A DNA stretch of 64,000 nucleotides from Asterias amurensis. Lineage: Eukaryota > Echinodermata > Asteroidea > Forcipulatida > Asteriidae. The translations under genes were made by a program, and so were the position numbers. This document shows, in pieces, positions 59,601 through 64,000 of the stretch. The first letter of the stretch is position 1. Each line of letters starts with the position of its first letter. A model generated the notes under the pieces. It did not search any database and was not told the DNA's origin. It saw only the letters and a program-made list of their open reading frames with translations. The stretch lies in assembly GCF_032118995.1 (NCBI RefSeq), contig NC_092651.1:21622349-21686348 (forward strand). The letters run 5' to 3'.

Positions 59601-62600
59601 TGATTTCTTTATGTAACGTCAGTGTGGTTCCCACTTTACTCTGGCAAAGTGTGTGGGAACCCAAGTTTCCCCCAAAATGAATGCTCGTGGGCGAGATGTA
59701 CATTTGCCTATAGCTTTGTCTTCAGCCTGGCATCTACTTCTGAATTTTTTTTTAATATCTGAGGTGTAAGTTTCAAGATGCACATAATTTCTAAGCAGAT
59801 ATTTTCTCTTTTTGTCACAAGACAGTTCTCAGTTCTTTTGCATGAAGTGCAAGTTTCACCAAGTCAATCAGGAAGATTGTGCCATTTGAAATCCACTTTT
59901 ATTAAAAACAAAGCATCATCACTTCGTCAAGTAATAAACAGTAGCCAGTAGGATTTGAATCTTTGCTTGGTGGGTGTATCGAGGAAACATTTGCGGTAGC
60001 AACATTTTAAAATCTCTTTTGAGTAGTGTTGGTTCCGAGAAGAACTGGTTGTTGACAACTCAGCGTTTGATCAATCCGCTCTAATTTTCTTCTGAAGCTG
60101 ATCAAAGCATACTGAACGAAGCGTTGAGTTGTCAACCACTGGTTCCTTTCAGAACTAACACTACTCAAAAGGTTCACACAAAGTGCCACCGCAAACCTCA
60201 TCTGAAAGAGTAACCATTCAACTTTGTATAAACTTATTATCTGTGTTTTATATCAAGCTCTTTCCTTCTCTGTCTCCAGCTGTTTTCATGTGCTCTACCC
60301 CTGGCTCCACTCATTGCTATCCTAGTACTGTTAGTGGATATCAGAGTGGATGCAAGACGTATGTTGTGGATGAACAGACGACCCATAGCATTTATATCGG
60401 GTGGAATCGGTGAGTATGTATACATATTCAAACCGGGGACCTTTTAAACAAAAGAGGACAATAGGGTCCACGGTTCAGGAAAGGTCCAGGTTTGCAAAAC
60501 GTGTACAAGACCAATGGGACCTGTTGCAAAAAAGTTAAAGTATAAACAAAAGAGGGACTATAGCTATTTTATGAAGCATGTTAGTCTTATCCAATAAACT
60601 CTTTTGGGTCGTTCTTTTTCATATTTTCCAGGAATGTGGTACAGCATTCTAGACTTCCTCAACTTTGCTGGAGTCGTAACCAACGCTTTCCTGATTGCGT
60701 TTACTGCTCAGTGGTCCAAGGATTTCTCTATTTATGATAAACTCTGGGTAGTCATTGCCTTTGAGGTGAGTATTCAACAAAGCTATTTGTTTTCTTACTT
60801 TCTTAAAATGCCCTCAAGGTTCACCGGGCTTTGCCTTCAATATTATTATCAAGGCTACTGTTTCACTATTTTTCAAAAATGTCGTTTTATTCATTGTTAA
60901 TATTTTCTCTCCTAAACCAATTATGTCTCAAGTTTAAAAGATTGTAATTTGTTCTTCTTTTTAAATTGTGTATTTTCTGTATATTTTCCTGTACGTCGAC
61001 CTTTGGATGCCATGGAAAATTTGTTTTTTAAAACCATTAATGAATTAACAAAGATATGTAAAAAAAGCTGTGTGTGTTATGGTTAATAGGCTGTATCCAA
61101 AATGGTGGCCACAGCCACAGCTACTGCTGGACCGCTATGTCATGCATTAAATAATAGGATGTTCTTCGCAACATGCTAGAAAGTACCTGCTATTTCAGAT
61201 ACGGCCTTGTCCTGCTTTATTTTGGTTTACATACAAAACATTTCATGCGTATGATGACATGACACTGTGTTTGGGGCGCTCTCACACAGAGGTCAAAAGA
61301 AGGAAGCTCTCTGGCCGATCCAGTGTACAGCTTGTGAACATTTCCATTATTTTACTTCTTAGGCTATACGGTGGCATGATGCATCAGGGCCCATAGTCAC
61401 ATAGACCTGGAGTGCGTTTTGGCCACCCCAACCAAAGGCTGTTTCTGACGTCATAACCAAAACGGTAACCGAGCTCACAACTCGGTTATCGTTCAGTCTG
61501 AACAGCAGAACCAACGACCAACAACCGAAACAGTTTTTGGTTTGGGTCGCCAAAACGCACTTCTGCTACATATAGACCTACCTTTAAGAACAGTTTGGGG
61601 TTGGTGGTGTGTTATGTGGGATGTCATAAATCTAGTGATGATTTGTATCTGAAACTAAGATTCCTTTCTCTTTCCAGCATTTTGTGTTGTCAGTCAAGTT
61701 CTTTATTGCTTACGTCATACCTGATGTACCGTCTGATATATCACTATCAATGAGGAGGGTAAGTACAATCACTTTGTCATTCTATCATATCAGAAAAGCC
61801 ATCCATTGAAAAGTGAGCCGACTGACGTGTGTTTTGAACTCACTAGGGACTTGCAATTTAATTAGTTGAGGTTTGCGGTATCTGAATGTGTAAATCTCTA
61901 TTTTGAGTAGTGTTGGTTCTGAAAAAAAAAATGATGGTTGACAACTCATTGTTTCGATAATAACATGTATGCTCCAGTGTATCATCTTCAGGAGATGAGT
62001 TGTCAAACCACCAGTTTTTTTTCAGAGCCAACACTACTCAAAAGAGATTTACACATGGTGCTACCAGTTTCAAATCCTACTATGAGTTAAAGACAGTGGA
62101 CACTATTGGTAATTGTCAAAGACTAGCCTTCACAGTTGGAGTATCTCAACATATGCATAAAATAACTAACCTGTGAAAATTTGAGCTCAATCGGTCGTCG
62201 AAGTTGCGAGATAATATTGAAAAAAAAACACCCTTGTCACACGAAGTTGTGTGCTTTTTGATGGTTGATTTCGAGACCTAAACTTGAGGTCTCAAAATCA
62301 AATCCGTGGAAAATTACTTCTTTCTCGAAAACTATGTCACTTCAGAGGGAGCCTTTTCTCACAATGTTTTATACTACCAATCTCTTCCCATTACTTGTTA
62401 CCAAGTAAGGTTTTATGCTAATAATTATTTTGAGTAATTACCAATAGTGTCCACTGCCTTTAAGATAAAATGTTTAATTGTAGTGAGCTCTTGGGGATCT
62501 AGGCATCAGAGTGAATGTGTAAGATCTTAAAATTGACATAAACTCACCTGGGCTCAAAACCATGGCTCTACTTACCACCAAATTCTGTTTTTGCTTACTG

Positions 62601-63886
62601 GGCTGGCGCTGAATTTCTGCACTAGCATGTAAGCAAAGAATGCCAGAAGAATGCCGAAGAGTAGCGTGGAATACGCACGTGCACAAGCAAGAACTCCTTG
62701 CTTACCCGTGAGATTCACTTAAAGCCATTGGACACTTTCGGAACAGAAAAAAAATAAAAGTTCACAGATTTGCATATAACTTTCAGGGTTTACAGAAGGT
62801 AATGGTGAAAGACTTCCCTTGAAATATTATTCCATGAAATGCTTTATTGTTTGAGAAAACATTAAAACAATATCAATTCTCGCTATTGAGAATTTCAGAT
62901 TTATTTTAAACACATGTCATGACACGGCGAAACATGCGGAAACAAGGGTGGGTTTTCCCGTTATGTTTTCCCGACTCCGATTGAGCCTAAATTTTCACAG
63001 GTTTGTTAGTTTATATATAAGTTGTGATACCCTAAGTATGGGCCTTGGATAATACTGTTTACCGAAAGCGTCCAATGGCTTTAAAGTAAGCACAGAATTC
63101 ACTGCTTCTGATTCTTTGCTTACGGTAAACATAAAATAACACTGATATAAACACAAAAGAAGCATGCACTAAGTTAAAATGTTTTTGCACAAGTATTGAG
63201 TTGGAAATTTGTTTTTAGTGTAAACATGATTCAACCCTAGCAGAGACTTTCTCAAAGGCTAAATATATTCAAATAAAAAGTAGGAAATTATAGATGCTGT
63301 CTGAATGATTAATAACATTTTTTTTGTTTTTTCTCCCTTTTTCTCAAAATTAACAAACTCCACCTATTTTAATACACTCCTTGCCTACATTCCAAATACC
63401 CCATCTTCTTTTCCTCACCAATTCTCTTTCCTTTATACCCTTTAATGTCTCAATCTTTTCACATCTCTTCTATTTCCCATTTTTCTTCTTTTTGAAATCT
63501 CGGTTATCTTCCAATCTTTTCCTTCTGCTCTTGACTCTACCCTATCCCATCCCCCTATTTCCCCTATTTCCCCTACTCTGCCCACCCTTCCCGACCAACA
63601 GCAACGCTACCAAATCTCCCAGATCATGGAGAACGCATCAAACCAAGGACCCGTGAAAAGTAAGGACGGTACCCCAGTCAAACTGGCGCCCGATTTCAAA
63701 GCCTATAACTTTGTTGATTGTGATGTTGACAAGCAACTAGGGTGTGATAATAACTCGGCCGATAGTGGCCAACTAGGCAATGGCGTAGTGGAGAAGAAGC
63801 GTAGCCTGGAGGAACACAACTCTGACGACCAAGTCGCTCTGGACACCTATGTGCCAAAGTACGCAATCATTTTACTGGGAAAATAG
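41406..63886 (+). CDS. Anoctamin (TMEM16 family), complete, 20 coding exons, 914 aa
   Basis: Anoctamins are dimeric ten-helix membrane proteins acting as Ca2+-activated chloride channels or phospholipid scramblases. Exons: 41406-41615, 42723-42938, 43537-43609, 45031-45131, 47280-47361, 49404-49561, 50793-50965, 51772-51936, 53044-53138, 53751-53872, 55061-55150, 55514-55666, 57112-57148, 57740-57849, 58498-58649, 59260-59437, 60280-60409, 60632-60765, 61678-61758, 63602-63886. The total is 2745 coding bases with all phases consistent. Residues 61-280 are the cytosolic N-terminal domain; 301-312 are the hallmark YFGEKIAFYFAW. Helices lie near 314-337, 413-431, 483-514, 523-545, 572-595, 619-645, 693-711, 712-732, 750-772 and 784-806. 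By alignment to mouse TMEM16A (N650, E654, E702, E705, E734, D738) the Ca2+ site is K638, D642, E693, E696, D725, D729. Oddities: Lys at the Asn position, no CPLC-type cysteines in loop 1, and a TM9-TM10 loop of about 12 residues. The paralogue (ANO1-7 class or a separate clade) is unresolved. Confidence 0.95.
42000..42060. mobile_element. SINE fragment (45690 family)
   Basis: TTTATGGGTAAAAACCAAAA followed by TTAATATTCTTTATCC matches the flank of the SINE at 45690 on the opposite strand. Confidence 0.6.
42370..42445 (+). mobile_element. tRNA-derived SINE head
   Basis: CTATATAGCTCAGTTGTTTG followed by GGTCATTGGGTCGAGTCACG looks like a decayed tRNA A box and B box. A related head is on the minus strand at 50215-50295. 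Confidence 0.5.
42515..42698 (+). repeat. Repeat family F copy in anoctamin intron 1
   Basis: It ends only about 25 bases before the exon 2 acceptor. It contains GGGCAAGGGCACCAAG and GGGCACCAAGGCAATGACC. Confidence 0.8.
42723..42938 (+). CDS. anoctamin exon 2
   Basis: It encodes residues 71-142: an acidic stretch (EDDADYEDTDDIED), then KVYVLIHCPFSRMCHQAESV, which matches the 'KIHAPWEVLCRYAE' segment of anoctamins 1-7. Phase 0 at both ends; donor GGA|GTAAGT. Confidence 0.93.
42939..43536. other. anoctamin intron 2; nothing recognised
   Basis: Plain AT-rich intron sequence. Confidence 0.6.
43537..43609 (+). CDS. anoctamin exon 3
   Basis: It encodes residues 143-166 plus the first base of codon 167. 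Acceptor CTACACCAG, donor GAAG|GTAAAA. This region is variable across anoctamins, so the support is phase continuity plus splice signals. Confidence 0.88.
43654..44026 (+). mobile_element. TTAA MITE, 'GGGAAGGTACAC' variant, in anoctamin intron 3
   Basis: The left end AAGGGAAGGTACACAG starts about 45 bases after exon 3. The right end is CGTGTACCTTCCCTTTAA. Confidence 0.85.
44027..45030. other. Rest of anoctamin intron 3
   Basis: A decayed repeat near 44590-44700 (CATAAAATGACAAACCTTTA) resembles MITE interior sequence. Nothing else is seen. Confidence 0.5.
45031..45131 (+). CDS. anoctamin exon 4
   Basis: It encodes residues 167-200, with KFFSPALRSLL near the end. Anoctamins have a similar 'F..A.R..vv..IL' stretch before the linker to TM1. 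Acceptor GATGTGTAG, donor CTT|GTAAGT. Confidence 0.9.
45132..45689. other. Start of anoctamin intron 4; nothing recognised
   Basis: AT-rich, no open frame of note. Confidence 0.5.
45690..46010 (-). mobile_element. tRNA-derived SINE
   Basis: On the minus strand the head reads TTCGGTAGTCTAGTTGGTAA with B box GGTTCGAATCC. The body segment (ACACATCGGTGTATGGGTAA) occurs on both flanks. Partial copies are at 35159, 46480, 46795 and 55805. Confidence 0.85.
46178..46463. mobile_element. GGGCCCAATTTCATAGCGCT inverted-end element
   Basis: It opens GGGCCCAATTTCATAGCGCT and closes with the exact complement, about 24 bases of inverted repeat. The interior is largely self-complementary (GCTTA/TAAGC words). 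Confidence 0.85.
46480..46600 (-). mobile_element. SINE fragment (45690 family), diverged
   Basis: AAATTTGCATCGGGGATGAA and the CCACTCAGGTGGGATTGGAA block are recognisable. Confidence 0.65.
46635..46739. mobile_element. Truncated GGGCCCAATT element
   Basis: It ends AGCTCTATGAAATTGGGCCC and shares GGTAATCCTGTTTT with 19789..20028. Confidence 0.75.
46795..47279. other. End of anoctamin intron 4; SINE remnant then nothing
   Basis: Bases 46795-46870 echo the 45690 SINE (AAATTTGCATTAGGGATAAA). The rest is unremarkable. Confidence 0.5.
47280..47361 (+). CDS. anoctamin exon 5
   Basis: It encodes residues 201-227 plus one base: VHNILINIDV, then a charged segment. Acceptor CTATCCAG, donor AAAG|GTAAGT. 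It joins exon 4 in phase 0 and exon 6 in phase 1. Confidence 0.9.
47362..49007. other. anoctamin intron 5, first part
   Basis: An inverted family F copy lies at 48180-48350 (GGTGCCCTTTACTAAGAAG). Bases 47440-47720 resemble a decayed dispersed repeat. No gene is seen. Confidence 0.55.
48180..48350 (-). repeat. Repeat family F, inverted copy
   Basis: Complementary to the 17509 copy: GCCTTGGTGCCCTCGCC corresponds to GGGCAAGGGCACCAAGG. Confidence 0.75.
49008..49382 (-). mobile_element. TTAA MITE family A abutting anoctamin exon 6
   Basis: The ends TTAAAGACCCTGGACAC and ACAGTGCCTTAA are present. A short internal duplication (ATGCATAAAATAACAAACCT) is seen. It stops 21 bases before exon 6. Confidence 0.88.
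49404..49561 (+). CDS. anoctamin exon 6
   Basis: It encodes residues 228-280, including FTDAFIMHEESVYELVEDDD, at the place of the family's 'YEAAYPLHDG' region. The acceptor CTTGAAG lies only 21 bases after the end of a TTAA MITE (49008..49382). Donor GAG|GTGAGA. Confidence 0.92.
49562..50792. other. anoctamin intron 6
   Basis: A minus-strand tRNA-like SINE head sits at 50215-50295 (TAGCTCAGTTGGTAGAGCG). Bases 50640-50700 share GGGTAACCC...GTTTCA words with 52425-52460. No gene is seen. Confidence 0.55.
50793..50965 (+). CDS. anoctamin exon 7 (hallmark motif, TM1)
   Basis: It encodes residues 281-337 plus two bases. FQPLWKIRNYFGEKIAFYFA is the strongest single match to the anoctamin family. 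TM1 follows at about 314-337. Donor AG|GTAAGA. Confidence 0.97.
50966..51378. other. anoctamin intron 7, first part; nothing recognised
   Basis: Unremarkable sequence leading into the minisatellite. Confidence 0.5.
51379..51690. repeat. Minisatellite, unit about 38 bases, about 8 copies
   Basis: Units carry TTTTGGTACAAGC then TTTGTGGCCGCTATG. Open frames here on both strands are produced by the repeat and are not genes. Confidence 0.9.
51772..51936 (+). CDS. anoctamin exon 8 (first extracellular loop)
   Basis: It encodes residues 338-392 plus two bases. It is charged and helical in character and has three N-glycosylation sequons: N366-I-T, N371-R-T and N381-L-T. It contains no cysteine, whereas anoctamins 1-7 normally have a CPLC-type motif in this loop. 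Confidence 0.92.
51967..52320 (+). mobile_element. tRNA-Ser/Leu-derived SINE, diverged
   Basis: The head TGTCGTGGCTGAGCAATATA and the GGGTTTGAGTCC B box correspond to 3299..3505. The tail includes TGTTGGAGCGCTTTGAGAAA. Confidence 0.75.
52614..52988 (-). mobile_element. TTAA MITE, 'GGGAAGGTACACG' variant
   Basis: Nearly perfect ends TTAAAGGGAAGGTACACG and complement ATGTACCTTCCCTTTAA. The central dyad is AAAGACTTCTAGCTAGAAGTCTTT-like. It ends 55 bases before exon 9. Confidence 0.9.
53044..53138 (+). CDS. anoctamin exon 9 (TM2 start)
   Basis: It encodes residues 393-424 plus one base. VTPYFALIICLWG matches the start of TM2 ('TVFFAIFMALWA' in relatives). Acceptor TTCTCTTAG, donor TGGG|GTAAGT. 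Confidence 0.93.
53213..53515 (+). mobile_element. tRNA-Ser/Leu-derived SINE
   Basis: It contains GTGGGTTCGAATCCCCAGCC and TTGTGTAACGCATGTAAAAG, shared with 3299..3505. Confidence 0.82.
53545..53720 (+). repeat. Dispersed repeat (uninterrupted relative of the 27241-27615 host repeat)
   Basis: CTTTCTGAAAGTTTGTATAT and GAGTACCTTGTTTG match, in inverted orientation, the sequence split by the hAT-like MITE at 27263. Confidence 0.75.
53751..53872 (+). CDS. anoctamin exon 10 (TM2 end, WKR motif)
   Basis: It encodes residues 425-465. TLFQESWKRKHARLAYEWDV is the conserved end of TM2 and first cytosolic turn (family 'LEFWKR...LAYEWD'). A Pro-Glu-Phe follows, as in relatives ('RPEF'). Donor GAT|GTAATT is weaker than the others, but phase 0 fits exon 11. 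Confidence 0.95.
54224..54593 (+). mobile_element. TTAA MITE family A in anoctamin intron 10
   Basis: Left end TTAAAGGTAGTGGACAC, right end GTGTCCACTGTCTTTAA, intact central dyad. Confidence 0.9.
54728..54870 (+). pseudogene. Non-LTR retrotransposon ORF2 C-terminal fragment
   Basis: The frame starting at 54730 gives SFSSLAPKLWNDLPQHLRNS, the characteristic segment after the reverse transcriptase core of jockey/CR1-type elements ('aPrlWNsLP..iR'). Only about 45 codons remain before AT-rich tail sequence. It is a dead insertion in intron 10. Confidence 0.8.
55061..55150 (+). CDS. anoctamin exon 11
   Basis: It encodes residues 466-495: a shortened cytosolic linker (the family's 'NP.TG..EPYYP' is reduced to SSLPDWYYPF), then the start of TM3. 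Acceptor TTCCCTCAG, donor ATG|GTAAGA. Confidence 0.93.
55308..55420 (+). mobile_element. TTAA MITE family B fragment
   Basis: It begins TTAAAGACACTGGACACTTT and continues through CACAGATTTACAAATAAC; the right half is lost. Confidence 0.7.
55514..55666 (+). CDS. anoctamin exon 12 (TM3, TM4)
   Basis: It encodes residues 496-546, the rest of TM3 (ALLVISSVVGVIVYRVI), a short loop and TM4. Acceptor TCTCACCAG, donor AGA|GTAAGT. Confidence 0.94.
55690..55800 (+). repeat. Partial foldback element, family D
   Basis: TTTGAAACGTTGCATGGTGG and TATGCTCTGATCGTCTTCTG match the 7862..8192 arms. The second arm is missing. Confidence 0.7.
55805..56215 (-). mobile_element. SINE (45690 family) with an internal insertion
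   Basis: The outer parts (ACACCGAGGTGTGTTAGCAC; AGACACTGCTCTAGAATTGC) are SINE. Bases about 55900-56080 between them are unrelated sequence. Confidence 0.65.
56327..56674. mobile_element. 348-base MITE with a perfect 10-base target-site duplication
   Basis: It begins AAGCTTGGGCGATATC and ends with near-complementary TATCGCCCAAGCTT. ATCACTGTGT flanks both sides (56317-56326 and 56675-56684). The subterminal parts are dense in CGATAT words. Confidence 0.92.
56685..57111. other. End of anoctamin intron 12
   Basis: A tRNA B-box-like segment (GGTTCGAATCAT) lies at 56727; otherwise nothing is seen. Confidence 0.5.
57112..57148 (+). CDS. anoctamin exon 13 (37-base microexon)
   Basis: It encodes residues 547-558 (IYDFIAYKLTDW) plus one base, matching 'vYekvAywLTdwE' in relatives. 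The reading frame and the motif both require it, which makes this tiny exon secure. Acceptor TTTTTCAG, donor TGGG|GTGAGC. Confidence 0.95.
57362..57450 (+). mobile_element. TTAA MITE family B fragment in intron 13
   Basis: It starts TTAAAGCCATTATACACTTT, then CAGATTTACAAATAACTTAC; truncated. Confidence 0.7.
57740..57849 (+). CDS. anoctamin exon 14 (TM5)
   Basis: It encodes residues 559-595. ENHRTQSQYDDALIIKLFAF then QFVNSYASLFYIAFFRG is a near-textbook anoctamin TM5. Acceptor TTCTTCCAG, donor GGC|GTAAGT. Confidence 0.97.
57900..58440. other. anoctamin intron 14; AATTC microsatellite and possible LINE tail
   Basis: TCAATTCAATTCAATTCAAA at 57903-57927 followed by AAACTTTAATCATCC resembles the inverted 3' end of a non-LTR element. 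The rest is AT-rich with no frame. Confidence 0.5.
58498..58649 (+). CDS. anoctamin exon 15 (TM6, Ca2+-site residues)
   Basis: It encodes residues 596-645 plus two bases. Aligned without gaps from C619 to D642 against ANO6 'CLLELTTQL...NNIQE', the Ca2+-site Asn becomes K638 and the Glu becomes D642. Donor CC|GTAAGT. Confidence 0.95.
58650..59259. other. anoctamin intron 15; nothing recognised
   Basis: No repeat or open frame stands out. Confidence 0.5.
59260..59437 (+). CDS. anoctamin exon 16 (TM6-TM7 linker, TM7 start)
   Basis: It encodes residues 646-705. It carries a Lys-rich stretch, then four consecutive cysteines (655-658), a possible palmitoylation site. EFTEKTIQYGF holds E693 and E696, equivalent to E702 and E705 of TMEM16A. 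Donor ATG|GTATGT. Confidence 0.95.
59949..60200. repeat. Long palindromic element, family D, in anoctamin intron 16
   Basis: The arms share TTTTGAGTAGTGTTGGTTCC and its complement; spacer near 60085-60100. Outer ends GGATTTGAATCTTTGC and ACCGCAAACCTC. Confidence 0.85.
60280..60409 (+). CDS. anoctamin exon 17 (TM7-TM8)
   Basis: It encodes residues 706-748 plus one base. LFSCALPLAPLIA, then DIRVDARR (family EIRLDAKK) gives Ca2+ ligands D725 and D729. The conserved RRPI follows. Acceptor TGTCTCCAG, donor ATCG|GTGAGT. Confidence 0.96.
60632..60765 (+). CDS. anoctamin exon 18 (TM9, short loop)
   Basis: It encodes residues 749-793. TM9 (MWYSILDFLNFAGVVTNAFL) matches the family, but only about a dozen residues separate it from TM10. 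Anoctamins 1-7 have a loop of some 60 residues there with a CRYRDFR motif. ANO8/ANO10 also have a short loop. Confidence 0.95.
60766..61677. other. anoctamin intron 18; nothing recognised
   Basis: Bases 61400-61560 contain an imperfect inverted pair (GTGCGTTTTGGCCACCCCAA and TTGGGTCGCCAAAACGCAC), probably a small foldback. Confidence 0.55.
61678..61758 (+). CDS. anoctamin exon 19 (TM10)
   Basis: It encodes residues 794-820. HFVLSVKFFIAYVIPDVP is the conserved TM10 and IPD motif. Acceptor CTTTCCAG, donor AGG|GTAAGT. Confidence 0.96.
61868..62080. repeat. Long palindromic element, family D, in anoctamin intron 19
   Basis: Arms GTAGTGTTGGTTCTGAAAAA and TTTTTTCAGAGCCAACACTA with GTTGACAACTCA/GAGTTGTCAA inside. 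Confidence 0.87.
62087..62463 (-). mobile_element. TTAA MITE family A, full length, in intron 19
   Basis: It starts at the TTAA seven bases after a family D foldback, so the two elements are nearly adjacent. Central dyad shortened. Confidence 0.9.
62719..63084. mobile_element. TTAA MITE family B, full length
   Basis: Left end TTAAAGCCATTGGACACTTT, right end AGCGTCCAATGGCTTTAA. It is the reference copy for the fragments at 55308 and 57362. Confidence 0.88.
63602..63886 (+). CDS. anoctamin exon 20 (C-terminal tail and stop)
   Basis: It encodes residues 821-914, a hydrophilic cytosolic tail with no recognised motif, ending at TAG 63884-63886. The acceptor GACCAACAG follows a long pyrimidine tract. 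A cryptic donor (AAAGTACGC near 63858) could allow an alternative tail beyond the window. Confidence 0.88.
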   Translation, partial: QRYQISQIMENASNQGPVKSKDGTPVKLAPDFKAYNFVDCDVDKQLGCDNNSADSGQLGNGVVEKKRSLEEHNSDDQVALDTYVPKYAIILLGK

Positions 63887-63915
63887 AATTAGAATTAGCT
63901 GCTGCAAACTTAATT

Positions 63916-63921
63916 AATAAA
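63916..63921 (+). terminator. Poly(A) signal AATAAA of the anoctamin gene
   Basis: A canonical AATAAA lies 30 bases after the stop codon. It supports exon 20 as the last exon, although the resulting 3' UTR would be very short. Confidence 0.6.
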
Positions 63922-63951
63922 AGGACCTATGGTATAAATGCAAACAATAGT

Positions 63952-63999
63952 TGGCCTGACGTTTTGAGACTGACTGGGTCCAGCGCAAACGTCAGGCCA
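63952..63999. repeat. Inverted repeat at the window edge
   Basis: TGGCCTGACGTTT (63952-63964) and AAACGTCAGGCCA (63987-63999) are exact complements with a 22-base loop. Confidence 0.8.
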
Positions 64000-64000
64000 G

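Overview
The window is animal nuclear DNA, most likely from an echinoderm and probably a sea star. It is AT-rich, has intron-bearing genes with GT/AG splice sites, and carries many short TTAA-bounded inverted-repeat elements plus tRNA-derived SINEs. The class assignment is inference; no mitochondrial or rRNA marker is present.

Two protein-coding genes and one tRNA gene are firmly supported. (1) A HAND-type bHLH transcription factor lies on the minus strand. Exon 1 is at 28166..28792 with a TATA box at 28831..28839. A 29-codon last exon is at 18250..18339. The two are separated by a 9.8-kb intron full of repeats. (2) A complete anoctamin (TMEM16) gene lies on the plus strand: 20 coding exons from 41406 to 63886, every splice phase compatible, 914 residues, with a poly(A) signal at 63916. 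(3) A tRNA-Pro(CGG) gene is on the minus strand at 38814..38885. The genes show no sign of acting in one pathway. HAND is a developmental regulator and the anoctamin is a membrane channel or lipid scramblase family member.

Layout: 1-18.2 kb is the region 3' of hand, holding repeats and a few unexplained GC-rich open patches. 18.25-28.8 kb is hand. 28.8-38.8 kb is hand upstream or intergenic DNA with nested MITEs. 38.8-41.4 kb has the tRNA gene, a 1.1-kb inverted-repeat element and the putative anoctamin 5' flank. 41.4-63.9 kb is the anoctamin gene, with repeats in most larger introns.

The main points of interest are these. The anoctamin has a Lys where the family's Ca2+ site has Asn, lacks the usual cysteine motif in the first extracellular loop, and has a very short TM9-TM10 loop. 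A GC-rich 32-bp-stem hairpin lies just inside the hand intron. Several MITE families share TTAA ends. Several nested insertions have readable target-site duplications. I found no clearly new multi-gene system.
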